A stretch of 64,000 nucleotides of DNA from Climacium dendroides (taxonomy: Eukaryota > Streptophyta > Bryopsida > Hypnales > Climaciaceae), in NCBI GenBank assembly GCA_950106755.1, contig OX467090.1, forward strand, positions 18,391,092-18,455,091, given 5' to 3'. Made by a program: the position numbers and the translations under genes. Each line of letters starts with the position of its first letter. The first letter of the stretch is position 1. The notes beneath the pieces are model-generated. The model was not told where the DNA came from, ran no database searches, and saw nothing but the letters and a program-made list of their open reading frames with translations. Shown one piece after another: positions 12,548 through 26,038 of the stretch.

Positions 12548-12813
12548 TAGGTGAACAAACTGCGTTCTTGGTGACGTCACCAAAAAAGCGTCTTATATTG
12601 TATCAAACGTCACGGAGGACATGTGACGTTGCAAGTGACATTAAAATGTTCTTTGAATTTTGTTACTCTATTTTTGGTGACATCAACTGAAATCTTGTCA
12701 AAAAACCAACATTCTTTCGGAAACGTCGCATGTTTTCGAAAACCACGTGACATCTTCCTGGACGTCATGTGTTTTTGTAAAAACATGAGGGAAAACGTAG
12801 TTTTCTTATAGTG
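12548..12813 (-). repeat. Right long terminal inverted repeat of the large CACTA element
   Basis: Ends GTAGTTTTCTTATAGTG. The reverse complement aligns to 2069-2335 with scattered substitutions, many of them C-T or G-A. Confidence 0.8.
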
Positions 12814-13323
12814 TAATAGCTATACACTCAATAATGAAGTGAAAAACAATTCCACAATGAAAATAGTAAACATTACAAACATTTTAATAACATAGGCATA
12901 CCATTAGAGAAAGAAAACTCAGAAGATGCACATGTAGATAGAAAGGTTGTTACTTTTGTAGTCCACGCACTGCAATTACAAAAAATTGTAGAATGGCACA
13001 TACCTCAAATGGAGTGACTACGTCCATGTTATCATCGAGGTCATTGTATTGTCGTGAAAAACAGACAACAATTAGGATTTGTAAAAATAGATCATTAGGA
13101 TCCATGCCTGAACTTAGATTCATAGGCTTGTTGCACCAATTTAGGCTTAGATTTTGGGATATGTCATCCACTAAAGTATTAGTCATAGTAGAGTTGAGGT
13201 GATTTTTACCTCTAAAATGTATCTTTCTTAAATGGTACTAGGAGACATGATTGTGGTGGCACACGTTACCACTAGGGATGTGACAGTGTTGTTTTGGTTC
13301 AACTTATTAAAGAACAATGAAAT

Positions 13324-16300
13324 CTAAGAGCCAAAAGGGTTTTTGAAGTCCTCTATGTCTATGTTTGGAGCTAGTGGGTAGAAGTTGGTGTTGTGATTCG
13401 AAACCTTGAAGGTTTCTTCTCGGCCAACAAAAGCCTTCGACAAAGTGTTGTTGGAGGCTAATACACTAGGTGCACCAACAGCTGCTTTTGAAGACCCTGC
13501 ATATGCCATTAAGAGAGTTGTAAGAAAATGAGAGTATGCATTTAAGTATTTGCTTTTAGGTTAGGTTATTCACCCTTGGAACAGATTCGGAAGTAAACAC
13601 TATAGATTTGAACTATCAGTGGAAAAAATGAACAATTGCAAGTATGAGCCAGCTAATCTTGAAAAGAAATTCAATAAAGTCATACAAAAGCCATACAATT
13701 TTAAAAAGGACATCATGATATTCTTAGAACCAAGGGTGGGGACAAGTATGTAGGACCTGCAAATGTCTTCCATGATTCTTTTACAATAGAAGTTGGATTG
13801 TTGTCCTTCAACACTTCATGAGTGAAATTAATTTAGGTTGCCCTCACGAGTTTGTCATACTGCCCAAAGTTCCAACTACAATACCAAGATGAAGGAACCT
13901 CTCCACATATAGGTGCAACACAAAATATATTGCTTTTGAACCATTGAACTACACAAAAGGGATGGTACAAATGCTAGCATATGCCCACAATAATGTTCTA
14001 CAATGGGAAAGTATTAGAACAAATGTAGTATACAAGATTTGAGGAGAGGACGACTTGTTTTTGGCTTTTGACATTTTTTTTTCCAAAATTGTAAGCAAAC
14101 AATGGATGCATGAGAACCCTGTCTTGCCCTACTGAAAGCTCCATGCCTCCACGAGATAAGTTTGAAGTGTATCAAGACGTCTAGTGTTTGCTGCCTTTAT
14201 AGCTTCACTTCAACAAAGAACAACCTTAGTAGTGGATTTCACATTTTCAAATGACTTTAGCTTCTTTACATTTGAGAAGAACATCTTCAATATAGGTCCA
14301 AGTCCCACTTGACTAGTAACAGCATTGATGTCTTTTTCAGCAATGGAGATACTATATTCTTATCCAACCTCATTTAAGGACAATTGAATTTGGTCCACTA
14401 GTTGAGAGCAAGCCTTCCATTGCAGTGTAGTTTGTGTTGCTTTAGCCTTCAAATTATCAATTTTTTTGTCAATACTCTCTAGTTGTTTCCATATGGTTGT
14501 CATAAGGTTCGTCACTTCACTTTTTCTATTGTAACAATCAAATAAACACATGTTAGCATACATGTGCAAATGATCCATATGGCTATGCACAATATAGCTA
14601 TACTTACTACTAATGCACGTGGAGTTTGCGGGTGTAAACTGAAGTAGTAACCATAGAAGGTTAGCATTTTCAAATATTGACTCATAGTACAATTATTTGA
14701 ATATTGTCTATCAGCATCTAAAAACAAAACAATAATACTATGTATGCAAGTAGAGAATATTTAGAGTACTGAAAGTACACTATAGTATACAATGTAGACT
14801 AGAAGTTGTACTGAACACATTTCATCACACATTTATAAAGCATATACATTATGAAGTAGTACTAGTAGGAGGTATAGCACATAGTGTAGGCAACTTGTTG
14901 AAAAACACATTATATAATTGAAGATATACAATGAAGTGTACTATGCAATTTTTAGGTACTCAATAGTCTTTGACGTATGTATATGACATGTCTATGATAA
15001 TTGCACAGAAGAGAATGCTACATTTGACTACTAGCAATACTATGAAGAAAATTCAATAACGACAAATAAATGAAATAAGCACTATGACAAAATCTAGGTT
15101 GGTCAAAAGGAAAGACATGTGAGGTACTCACTCAAAGTACACAGAAGAGAAAACAAAAGAAAATTGGAAGGGACTCCTAAAAACAAAGTCAACATATACA
15201 AGGCAACTTCAGGAGCACAAGTGAAGTGAGAATGCTAGGACATTGGGTAATAGAAGGTAGCATAGTACCTCATATGGAGCGCTTTTGCATCATCGGGAGG
15301 CATGGATAGCCAAAAAGGATGTTTATTTAAATCCTCTATTGACAAATTATCACCAGAATGCTTAGAATGTAAACCAACACTTCCACCTTTGTCATTGAAA
15401 AAGTCCATGTATTCACCAAAGTCCTTAGCCTCATAGACGTTTGCCATAGACATATTTTGTTGTATAGCCAATGCTTCAATCTAAAACTTCAGTCGGCGGC
15501 AATAGGACTTCCGTTGGGCAGCATTTGTTTCACTTTCAAACTCCGCCCAGTTGACATCTTTATACTAAACTTTATCCAAAACAAACCCTATTGCAAACTC
15601 CTTTGACACATGAGTTGGAGCATGCTTCTTCTGATAGCACAAGCAGGATAGTTCTCCACTTGTATCTTCATTTCCTTGCCAACCAATAGAAAACCATTTC
15701 AAGATCTTTCTTTTCCAAATACTTCCTCCAATTCTTCTAAAGTAATGCCTTTCCCAATCTTCATTTTGTGGCTGTTGACTCTTACTTGTGAAAGACCAAA
15801 TTTCATGCCAAAAGTGGCAGCCGTCATGGCTAGAGGGGGCCACTTGTCATCATTTTTCAAAATTGCCAACTACTTCTGGCATCTCGGGGGGTGCACTTAG
15901 TTCTACTACAACAAACCACCTATGAACAAGTGGTTTCTAATAAACCATAATTTCAACTTCCAATTTTGAGCATTATTTACTAATGACTATAGGACTCTAC
16001 TTCCAAAATTTCAAACTCAAATAAAATATAGAATGATTTTTAGAACAGGTTAAAAATACACTAAAATGGCATATTTTTTTAACTAAAATATTTTTAGAGA
16101 ATACATTTAGATGACCATATCAGCAATATTCAACTCAAAATGAGCTTTCAATAAAGAGTTATTTTTAGAAATTTTTTGTTCATTTTTTAGACAATTTTTT
16201 CTTATATAATATAGGGGTGTGAAAGTTATTTTTCAATTCTATAGTGTATCTTTTTACTTCAAATTTTTTTAACTAATTATTCTTAAAAAATAGAAATATC

Positions 16301-16918
16301 AATAATTCAAAACATAAACTTTCAAAGTAGAAAAATCTATTCATATTTTTTCATTTCAATTTATTTAAAATTCAAAAAATATATAGGGGGTCCAAAGATT
16401 TGTTTGCATGTGGTTTTTAATGGACACTTTAAGTGACCTCCCTGAGTCTGGCATTTTGATTTAGTGTACTCTCCATCATCCTTATCTACCTTTCTTTTCT
16501 TCTACCTCTGTTGTGAAGTTGTACCACTAATGCCTTGTTTTTCTTCACTTTCTTGATTACCATCCAAAGCATCTCTTTCATGAGGCAATGAAGCTCTAGA
16601 TGAAGAGCTACTACTAATAGTGACCTGTACTTCCTTCTTCTTGAGTGGCAGGAAAATCCTTTTTCAAGTGGACTTTGTAAGAGTTAATAAAGCAAAACTA
16701 GTGGTCCTATTGGCCTTCTGCTTCTTCTTATTTATGGCAGTGGACTCAGATTGAGTAAGCACTAAAGTTGAAGCCCCAATCTTAGTGCTTGTCTTTGTTA
16801 CTAGTATTTCTTTTGTATCCTCCGTCACAATAAGATGCGCATGGATAGCATTGCCAACACTATCGTTGGACACATTTGAAATTCTTTTAGACTGCCTACT
16901 TCTCTTTACTTTCACCAT
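13324..16918 (-). pseudogene. Unrecognised gene remnant U1
   Basis: Minus-strand blocks in order: a Lys/Ser-rich N-terminal block (16918 to about 16440, one TAG); a block at 15843-15235 that stays in a single frame for about 200 codons with two TAG stops and contains a YMDFFNDKGG stretch; a coiled-coil-like block at 14525-14130 with several stops; and a tail at 13509-13324 with NNTLSKAFV. The gap at about 15900-16440 is very AT-rich with no coding frame and may be an insertion. I do not recognise the protein. The short TL-x-[KR]-x-F motif in the tail recurs in the remnants at 51640-52010 and 60425-61330. Confidence 0.4.
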
Positions 16919-19900
16919 TCTGTGAATGCATAGACCTCACACTATAATAAAAACTAAGATGTTGACTTCAGCATGCCCTGACACCCAAGTATGTAGGTCA
17001 CTACTTGTTTTGAACAAAAAAAAAGAAGTTAATTAAAATTGTTAGCCATTTAAGTAGAAGTACGTTCTAAAGAAACGTATTGAAGTCTAATCTTCAAGAA
17101 ATATCAACAGAGATTGTGAATAATGGAAGTACAAAGTGTAAAGCTACATTTTTTAAAACAAGTAGAGTTGGTAGAGTATACTAAAAACCACCTACAACAG
17201 CAACAGTTAGATGAGTAAATTATGGCCTTGATTTCTATTCTTGAGTTTCATATGTAAACCAAGAGAGTGTTATTCTAAACCCTATGACTCCTTAAGAAGG
17301 TTTTATACATGAACAACAACAAACAACCATAACTGAAAATAAGAAACAACCATGTGAAGTCATCGTCAATACATGAAGAAGTGAATTCAATAGAGAAGGA
17401 GGACATTTTCTTCCATAGAAATTGTCCTTGAGTCTAGAAACCTGTAGTTTTGGAAGTGAAATGCAACAAACAATAGTGCAAGTAAGAACGGAAAACGCGA
17501 CAATGATGCATGTACCAATGAAATAACACAAAATACATTAGACTTCTTCTTACAAATGAAGACTAAACAATTCTTCTCCATTCAATATATTGTGACATCA
17601 AATTGTGAAACCTTAAAGCAGTGTTATCAAACTTTGTAGAATTCAAACGTGAACAGAGGTGTCATATTTCCAAACAAATCTGAAAAAATCGATGCAAAAT
17701 CCTAGCAAACCCTAGCAAAACTTTTTCAATTCAACTTGTTGGTATAAGTATCAATGCTTGTCCAGCTACCTGCCTCTACTTTCTTGTTGCTCCTCTTCTA
17801 CTTCAACAGGATCACAACATCACATGTTAGAGAAAGAAATCTCATTCAGTTATTTACTCACTAATACCAGTAGTAGATTGTCCATTCCACAGAACCTACG
17901 AAATTCAAAAGCCAGTGCAATACGAACTAGGATGACAAAGTACAAGTGATCAAACCAACATAATCCGAGTAGATATTAGCAAACTTGTATGAATAAAAGT
18001 CTAATCCAGTACTGTACCTTCAAGAATTCATTAACTTTTGCCCACATGCTAAGAAGTCCTAGCAGACCCAACCCTAGATTCTACAAAAAGGTAGTCTCCG
18101 CCTTCACAAAGAAGTTAGCTTCTACTACATCAATTGTGCCATTTTGAAACACATACTTGTACACTTTGTTATTCACCTCATACACAATAAGGTCCACCAA
18201 ATCATAGCTCTCTGGTTGCATGACAACACCAAATATGAAATTCAAACCAATCATGGTGTAATTCAGGGCACACATACTACTCAAAGGTTATCAAGTCCTA
18301 AAATGTAAACCTCTAGCACATCCTCCCTATAGAATATAGATTGAGTAGCACTCTATTCCATTTCATATACATATTACTTCTCCTTAAATACATGCAAAAC
18401 TGTGCATCTATACAAACCATACTTACCCTTTCGCCACTTTGGCATCACTTTTCAATGTTTTGTCATTGTCAACTTCACTACTTACAACCGTTGTCCCTGA
18501 AGCAAGAATAACTGAATAAGCAATCACAATTTCAACCCCATAGCTTGAATAACAACTCCAAGCATAAAAAATATGCCATTTACCACACACACATCAAATT
18601 GGCTTAGCAAATTTGAAATTCGACACTCTAACTCACTAGCCTTAAACCGAAAAAGAGAAGACCAAGATAGCATTGGTTTACCAACCTGTGGCAGTGATGT
18701 CTCCAAGGCTCCAAGCACTTCGGAATTCCAAGGTATGCGGAACAGTCTGGCTTCGTCGATGCTACCAAATGCCGCTCTAGAGTTGTTTTCTACACAAGTG
18801 CAGCCCATCGTCCCATTCCCGCACATTGCCATGTCTTCGCACTGATAGCACTGAATCCTAAAGTTCAAAAGTTGTCTTTGAAACTTGAAAATGGTATAGA
18901 GGTACCATTTCTTGCTTTCAAGCAAACACATTACTCTCTAGCAATAGAGCTCTCAGGGTGAACACACTACACTATTACAAAACATTACACTATTACAACA
19001 GACACTTCTACTTGTAGACCAAGCCCAAATCTAAATATAGAGTGCTCTTAACCTTCCCATTGAATTCGCTTGTAGACTCCAATGTGCCTTTCTAACCGTA
19101 AACCGCTTTCTCCTAACAAAAACAAAGCGTCAAACTCATGAAATCGCTACAATTCCAATACATTTAGTTGGTTCAACGTTTCTAACCCTAAAAACCTTGT
19201 CATTGTGTTCACCCAACAAAAATAAATCGAGAGAGATGAAGCACTAGTCCGCTGTTTGGGGGATTTCATCTACAATAGTAGAAAAACTTCATCCATCCAA
19301 AAGTGGAAGATGGAAAGAAATAGTCCTTGATGAATTCCATCCATCATGTAGCCATATGTCGTTTTCCAGAGATGCAACGATAAGTTCACAAGCAGCCACA
19401 TAATTGTTGGGCCTGCAATCTTGCTAGACAGATGTCACTAGTGTAGAAGATCTTCTTCATAATTGATGGCTAGAATTCATCGCTAATAGTACTTATAGTA
19501 CTCATAATACTCAAATTTAGCAAAACCTAGAGTCGCAGGGAAGGCCCAAGAAGGGCTAGAAACACTCGATGTTTCTTGCAATGATCCATAACATAGATGT
19601 ATAGTCTTTTAGCTTCATGTACTCATACTCTTAAGCTCATATTATAACATCCCTCCACAAATCCTTTTAAGATTCTAACTTTCTAAGCTTTTAATCAAAA
19701 GTTATGAACAAAGTTTGAAATAAGGTTGATAGAATTTTTTTTTGACATTTTCAAAAATCCTTCCTAAATTTTGTCTATAGGTTTTATTGGAGGATTTAAA
19801 TCTTAAACAAATTTTTGAAGATGAAATTAAATTTTGATTTACCAACTTCTCTTAGTTCAAAGTTTTTGAAAAAAGTTATTCTACTATGACTAAATAAAGT

Positions 19901-20549
19901 CTAAAATTCTATTTTAAACACAATTTCTAAATTTTGAATTTGATTGATCAAGCTTTCATCTTCAAATTATCCCATATCTTTTAACGATTTGTGATGGACA
20001 ATGGATTTCATTATAAAAACAACCTCTCTACCATAGCCTCTTACCATATGCTAATGAAGCAAATCCTAAATTTAGTTCAACAAGTTTTTTCTTGATGGCA
20101 AATTTGTCAAATGACATCAATAATTCTAGTTTATTTGTGGATTTAATTCCCGGATCCTAGGATTTTTGCCACGAAATCATGGCATGAAATTTCAAGGGCT
20201 TTTACATGTTGCAGGGGTGGCCAATGGTCCCAATTTTCATCCATTGCCCATTCCAATTTTCATCCTTCTAATCATAGCAACTTATGCATCTACCCTTAGC
20301 CATAGTCAACAAAATATTAGTTGCCTTATATGCCCCTCAAATGAAAATTTACCTAAAATCTTCTATAACTTCTTCACCCAACATCAAATTGAAACAAAAA
20401 TTATATAATCACAAAGCTCTTGCAAAACTATACATCTTCAAAAAGTTTCAAAAAATAAAATAAAATTCACCTCTTAGGAACCTACCTAAGCTCCAAATTG
20501 TCCTCCAAGGGGACAATGGGCCTTTAGGAGCAAAACTCTCAACATATCA
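16919..20549. other. Mostly non-coding; weak minus-strand frames only
   Basis: Open frames at 18081-18284 and 18524-18931 (minus; the latter 135 codons, Cys-containing) are the only long ones. Neither shows a recognisable domain or clear splice context. The remainder is AT-rich and featureless. Confidence 0.4.
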
Positions 20550-20733
20550 AATGACCCAACTATTCAAATAATCAAGTTCCAAATTATACATTGAAGATGA
20601 CTCAACTATTCAAATAATCAAGTTCCAAATTATACATTGAAGATGACTCAACTATTCAAATAATCAAGTTCCAAATTATACATTGAAGATGACTCAACTA
20701 TTCAAATAATCAAGTTCCAAAGTATACATTGGA
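20550..20733 (+). repeat. 46-bp tandem repeat, four units
   Basis: Units at 20550-20595, 20596-20641, 20642-20687 and 20688-20733. The inner units are essentially identical and the outer two have a few substitutions, as expected for recent unequal exchange. Confidence 0.9.
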
Positions 20734-21017
20734 GAGTACTACCTTTAGCTATAGCAACATGGAGAATACAAATATGGAGTTTTATAAAAAAAAGTCACAA
20801 TTAATTGTCGGATGTGAATAATAGTATTTTGACATACCCTTTTGCAAGAGTAAGAAGTCTTCACCAAATTCATTAATTGAAGGAATGAGAAAGTGCCCAT
20901 TTGCAGCATTCCACCACTTTAGTTTCAATGAATTTGGAGACTAGCACATGGAGGGCTTCACGCTTGTGACTCCGCCTGATGTTTTGATGTAGAGAATTGC
21001 TTTTTGAATAGCACAAT

Positions 21018-21369
21018 TTGGTCCATGGTGCCAACTTACTAAAGGTAACCATTGTGCCTTCCCCTTCCCCTCTTCTTGCTTCGTCTTCTTCTTCCGCGGA
21101 CCCCTGTCCTGATCTCAACCCTTCTCTCCTTCGAGAGCGCGCGGCTTTGCAACTGCCGCCCGAGCTCCTACGGCCGCAGTACAGGAATGGCGCCCATAGC
21201 TCGATGCGCTTGCCCGGCCGGTTGCCCCTAAGGTCGAGATGGCGGCCACGTACAAATCAAACTGCTACAATCGGAACCCCTGCTGGGGCTTCTCCATCTG
21301 CCAAGTTTGGACATCTGTCGACATGGGGTTGGCATGCAGTAGTGCGACCCAAACTTCCGAGGACACCCG
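21018..21369 (+). CDS. Possible first exon in a GC- and CpG-richer patch
   Basis: This patch is markedly richer in G+C and CpG than its surroundings. A plus-strand frame starts at 21018 with a Ser/Pro/Arg/Leu-rich N-terminus reminiscent of an organelle-targeting peptide. It reaches a donor-like CCCG|GTGAGTG at 21369/21370. The frame stays open past that site to 21494. No downstream exon could be identified and no domain is recognised, so this is only a candidate. Confidence 0.2.
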
Positions 21370-21499
21370 GTGAGTGTACCTCCTTCCACTTCCTCTGGCA
21401 GGGCATGCAAGGCCACAAAACACTTGGTAATGTCGAATTGGAATTCGACCAGATGCAGGCCCAAGGGATGGTGAACCCGGATTTGACACGCTAACTAGG

Positions 21500-24400
21500 C
21501 GGCATCTTTAGAAGGACCACCTTCTCTAATCAAATTGACATTCTAGCTAGAATATGTATCCTGGGCGGCACTAGCTACCACTGAGTTGATTGACAGGAAG
21601 CTGCACTTGTCGATATTGAAAATCTATGTTCAAGTAGGGAAACCCTGGTGGGGAGATGAAAGAGGGTTGCGCGTACGCAGTTGGTTGGGATTGTAGCTCG
21701 TGGTAAGAATTCGCTAACTGGAAAGCCCGCTGTGGACAGGTCATCGCAGCCGTGAAGCTAGAAATATTCGATCACATGCTTTCGTGAAAGTTGCAGTAAT
21801 GAATCAATACTGACGGACATCAAGGACGTGGGCGGCGCCGTTTTGTGAGGTCGGCGAAAGCAATTGAGGGGAGGAAGAAAGCGCAGGCAATACCAGAACG
21901 TTTTCAGAGTCACGTCACCAGGGGTTTGGAGAAGAGGGCGTAGGCCGTAGCGACCTGCAACAAAAGTCCCCTATTACCGTGGAATCTCCGGTGACGTGAT
22001 TGCAGTAAGTACTCCCCGGCCCCCTGCTTTACAGGAGATGGTGTGATGACACAGTATTGTTGTTGTAACATATTGTAGAGTGCAAGGCTTTGTATTGATG
22101 CACAAATGTACTGATAATTCTACGAAAAGCATTAAATTTTCGAGTAGAGCTACAACCTTATCTACTAATTAACCGAACTTTCGGACCAATCGGTCTGTTC
22201 TATCGGCACTGAGCTCTCACGTTGTAAACGTCTGAAACCTGTTGACACCAATATTCGTTGTTGTTTAACCAAGTTTTGGAATCTAAAGCCTGCAGTAGTT
22301 TAAGTCTGAACGCACGTCCGTATGTGACGAATTGATCTGGAACTGCTGTGTCAACGGGGGCGTTTATGATTTCACCGTTCGACTAGCAAGCTGGAACATT
22401 GAGGCTATTTTCTTCAAGGTTGTTAATACATATGTCTCTCCAAATGGTGTTCGCCCACAGGCAGGCTGTTGAATAATAGCAGTCGAGAGTAAGAGTTTCA
22501 TACTACTTTACCCAGTCACTCACTCAGGCTTTCTCAGACTTCGTCACTCTAATATTATTATTATTATGCACGGCTACGTCCCTCACATTCCCACAATAAA
22601 TGGCTCAAGGTGCAATATTCTGAAATTGTCTCTGCACTCTTTTAAAGTGTATGAAACCTTCCACTCCCAATCTAGCTCTTGTGAAGTAATAGGGACTGGT
22701 GAATGGTTCTGAGTCTTTGAGATTCAAAGATGCACTTAATATGCGACACTTACACTTTAGGATTTTTGAAGTCTTGCTTTGAAAACTCGCCAAATTTACA
22801 GAAATCCCCCAAACAAATTAAATACTGTATATTATTTTGAACTTTAATTATCTCCATTCGTTTAATGATAAGAGAACAGATACTTCTAATATTAATTTTG
22901 CCTCCATCTACGCACATGAGTTTAAATCACCAAATTTAGATCTAGTTCCACGGTTCCACCTTAACCTCGAGTACATCAAAGACCAACAAGCTATAGATGT
23001 TCGAGCTAAAAATGAACAAGTCCCCATCTGCATAGTCAATAATGTTATTTTCTCTGCTTTGAATGGTGATCCAAAGATGTATCGTGGCTGCTAAATTGCT
23101 TCTGCAATTTCGTGTATTATTAGTTTTCTTAAATTGATTCACTGATGACACCAAAAATTGTGCCATACACCTAGACAAAAATATCAGACAGCTCTAAGAA
23201 CTTGGATAATTATAAGTATAGATTTACCTTGGCGCTGCGCGTCCTGAAAAGTGATGAAGTAGCTAGTGGAATGATACCAATTTATCATACTTGAAGATTT
23301 GTCCAGTGTTTCATGCTATGAGTCGAAGCTGACAAGTTGCTTCAGATTGCAGGTTTGATGCGTACTGTGCTATCAGTCAATTCTCCACATTGTAATGTAC
23401 GTTGTTTTTGTGAACCCCTAGCTTGGCACAGTTCCAGTGGCCCAAATGAAATCTCAGCTCTGTACCGACCAGTCCTCGTACTCAGAGTTGTACATATTTG
23501 GAAGTCCCAAGTCTTAGAGCTCTCGGGACAAATTCTGGTGCTCAGAGACACATCGAGGACCATTTTGGCAGTTGAAAAGCCGTCCGTAGAAGTCATTGAG
23601 AGAAATCTTGCTTTTCAAGCACCTGCACTTTCGAGTTGAGATCTGGGCCTCTGGGAGGTGGTACTCAATGGAATTGCTTATTATAAGCCTGGCTCATCTA
23701 AAATATTAGCTATCGATTCCTCTTTCTCTCTCTCACGCCTAGAATGCGCAGAAATTATGAATTTGGATGGAATGTCAAGAGTTTTGAGTTTGGATGTGCT
23801 AACTAGGTTACTCGGATCGGATGTGAGGTGTCACACAGGCTAGTATGCTTGTGGGTTTAGGATGCCATCGGGAACTAGAATATTACAAGTTCTAGGAGTA
23901 CGAATCTCAGATTTCAGACACTCAGGAAGATTATCGCAATGCTTCCGGATTGTCATTCGCTATTAACCAACAGGGAAATTTTGTGCCACTGATTTTGCTA
24001 TTTGCTGCCAACGTCGATTTCGTTACTTTGGCGCTCGGTATGCCGCTACTGTGGCACCTGTCATGACTCGTGACGTGTGTCTTGAAACGTATAGCTATAC
24101 TTGTCCTAGTTTTTTGAGTTTGAGTAGCCGTATGTCAAAAAATTGGCGCTGGAATCTAGCCATTCGAACGAAATGCTTTTTCCTTAATTCTTATCCTTCC
24201 ATTTCTAGTGGCTAGGGCAAAATCTTCTAGGAATCGTCTGATACTGCCGTAAGGGAAGCAACGAGAATCATCCTCCCTATACATCGTAGTCGCCCAACTT
24301 TAAACCTACTTGAATCGTCCGTTTCTTTAATTCGTCACGATTCTAACGACAGAAATTGCGAAAGTCGCAGAAAACTAGGACTGCCATGGTATAGATAATG

Positions 24401-25828
24401 TACGTTTCAGGCTCTGAGCCCTGAAATGTGCCAAAATGGGGAAATTTGCGAATTTCTTGAAATTGACGTTTCGAGTACTCGAAAGTCTCCAACTTTCAGC
24501 CCTGGAACGTCACATTCAGGCTAACTGGAATTTTATTAAATAACCATTTAATTTGGACATCCACTCGTGAAACTCGCAAAGTGTGGGACAAGGTGAATAC
24601 TGAAGCACAGACAGAGGGGAGAGAATTTATTCAGGAGCTTCAATACTAGTGTTCTCGAGTCCTGACCACCTTGCATGCTTTGGATGTTTTTAGCCTGGAA
24701 CTGCACATTTGTCACGGGATAGCGGGGACTGGTGCTCGGATTAGCAATACCCGGCCATTCTTCATGATGATGGGCCAACTTTTGACTGGAATCGCTGGAA
24801 ATTCTGAAGACTGATTGAGTTGTTGTTCCTGGTCCCTTCTAGTACTGGCGTTGTTCAAGTCCTCAAATGCGCCAGTCAATCTCAGTTCCGGATAGCAGAT
24901 GAAATCTAGTAAATCTGAGATATTCAGTCATACACATTACAATGACCTGTTTTGGAGCTCTAGAATTGGGTGAGAGCTCTAAACTAGGGTAGTTACACAT
25001 CTGAGAGTTCAGTCAGGTAATTGAAACTGCAGTAATGCACCAAATATTACTGAAATCCGATGTCTTAACAATGTGAGGTTCATATGTACAGTATGTAGAG
25101 ATGCGATATTTTCCACATTCAGTGGACATCGATCTTTTCTTGTCCAGTAATGGACTGTGTTGTGTGTGCAGGTGCAGCGAGCACAGAGCCATGAAATCCC
25201 AGGTGACTTGAACATGCATCAGTCCACCTAAATCGCCAGGTATTTCGGCATTACATTGTACCTCTGCGGTATGTACACAACTGGACACGTAGATTAATTG
25301 TCTCATTTGTTTCATTTCAGTCCTCAGTAATTGTGCGACAACATTTTTGTTTACCTTGTCGACTGGTATGGACCGGCTTGATGCTTAAACAGTTTCCGTT
25401 TTATGGGAAACACGTGGGCAATGAGCTGCAATAGAATACTTGGAGTTCGGATTGTCTGATTTTGGCGTTTATCCAGATGCGTCGGTACGTACACTGCTGT
25501 GGTCGAAGAATCAAAGACCGAGCTCCTTTATCAATGGGGTAAAGTAATTGCATGTGTTTCCGTAAAGTGGTACCAAAGAATTCTGACCAGTGTGGACCAC
25601 TTTTATTCCGAGCGATGCTTTAACTGCCATTCCACCTGCTTAGAATCGAACGGGTGCATGCAACATTCTTCACGGGACAGAACTTCGATGTTTCTCCGAC
25701 AGTGAGGGGTCCAACATATTTCCAAACCCACACTAATTCGACACAGGTGTGTTCAACGTACACGGCAGTTACAGAGCAACCTTTTGGAATCAGGGATGGC
25801 ACTTTTGAGAATTCAAGAGAAAATTACG
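21500..25828. other. Moderately GC-balanced DNA, no gene recognised
   Basis: Base composition is less AT-rich than in flanking regions and few repeats are visible. Many short frames exist on both strands but none exceeds about 100 codons or shows a domain. It could be intronic or single-copy intergenic DNA next to the candidate exon at 21018. Confidence 0.4.
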
Positions 25829-26038
25829 AAGTACATGTCGCATTGAGGAATTAAGGAACAGCATTTGATTCTTTACATGAGCTGTGCACGTGCTAAGGGT
25901 CTTGACCTTCAGTTCAAAAAAAATTTGAAAAGATAAAATTTTTTATAAGAAGTTAAACTGAGGGACTAGACCCTTAGCACGTGCATCATTCATGTAAAGA
26001 ATCAGATATTATTCTTAATTCCTCGATGCATGTACTTT
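25829..26038. repeat. Long imperfect hairpin (inverted repeat), miRNA-precursor-like or small foldback element
   Basis: Arms 25829-25919 and about 25950-26038 pair over most of their length. The best block is 17 bp with no mismatch: TGCACGTGCTAAGGGTC at 25885-25901 with its complement at 25969-25985. It is extended outward by a 15-bp perfect block (TGATTCTTTACATGA at 25866 with 25990-26004) after a 4x4 internal loop, and by GGAATTAAG and AAGTACATG blocks. The loop is an A/T-rich stretch of about 40 nt. No target duplication or known element terminus is evident. Confidence 0.8.

Larger units (their letters stand above)
2069..12813 (+). mobile_element. Large CACTA-type transposon remnant (about 10.7 kb, with a nested LTR-type unit)
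   Basis: The left end begins CACTATAAGAAAACTAC and the right end is its reverse complement. The two ends match for about 265 bp at roughly 85-90% by eye, far longer than the short termini usual in En/Spm (CACTA) elements. Both termini are rich in GACGT and GACGTC words. The interior holds a 58-bp tandem array (split by unit A1), dispersed repeat R1, and at 10.0-11.8 kb plus-strand coding remnants with a weak resemblance to a plant CACTA accessory protein. No DDE transposase region was found. The 3-bp flanks differ (GCA left, TAA right), so the two ends may not come from one insertion event. Confidence 0.6.

Noticed and set aside
15900..16440. A MITE interrupting U1
   Set aside because: The AT-rich gap has only weak similarity between its ends and no clear target duplication, so it was not called.
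18524..18931. 135-codon minus-strand ORF with several Cys
   Set aside because: The Cys spacing fits no zinc-binding pattern I know and a 90-codon frame lies antisense; left as unassigned.
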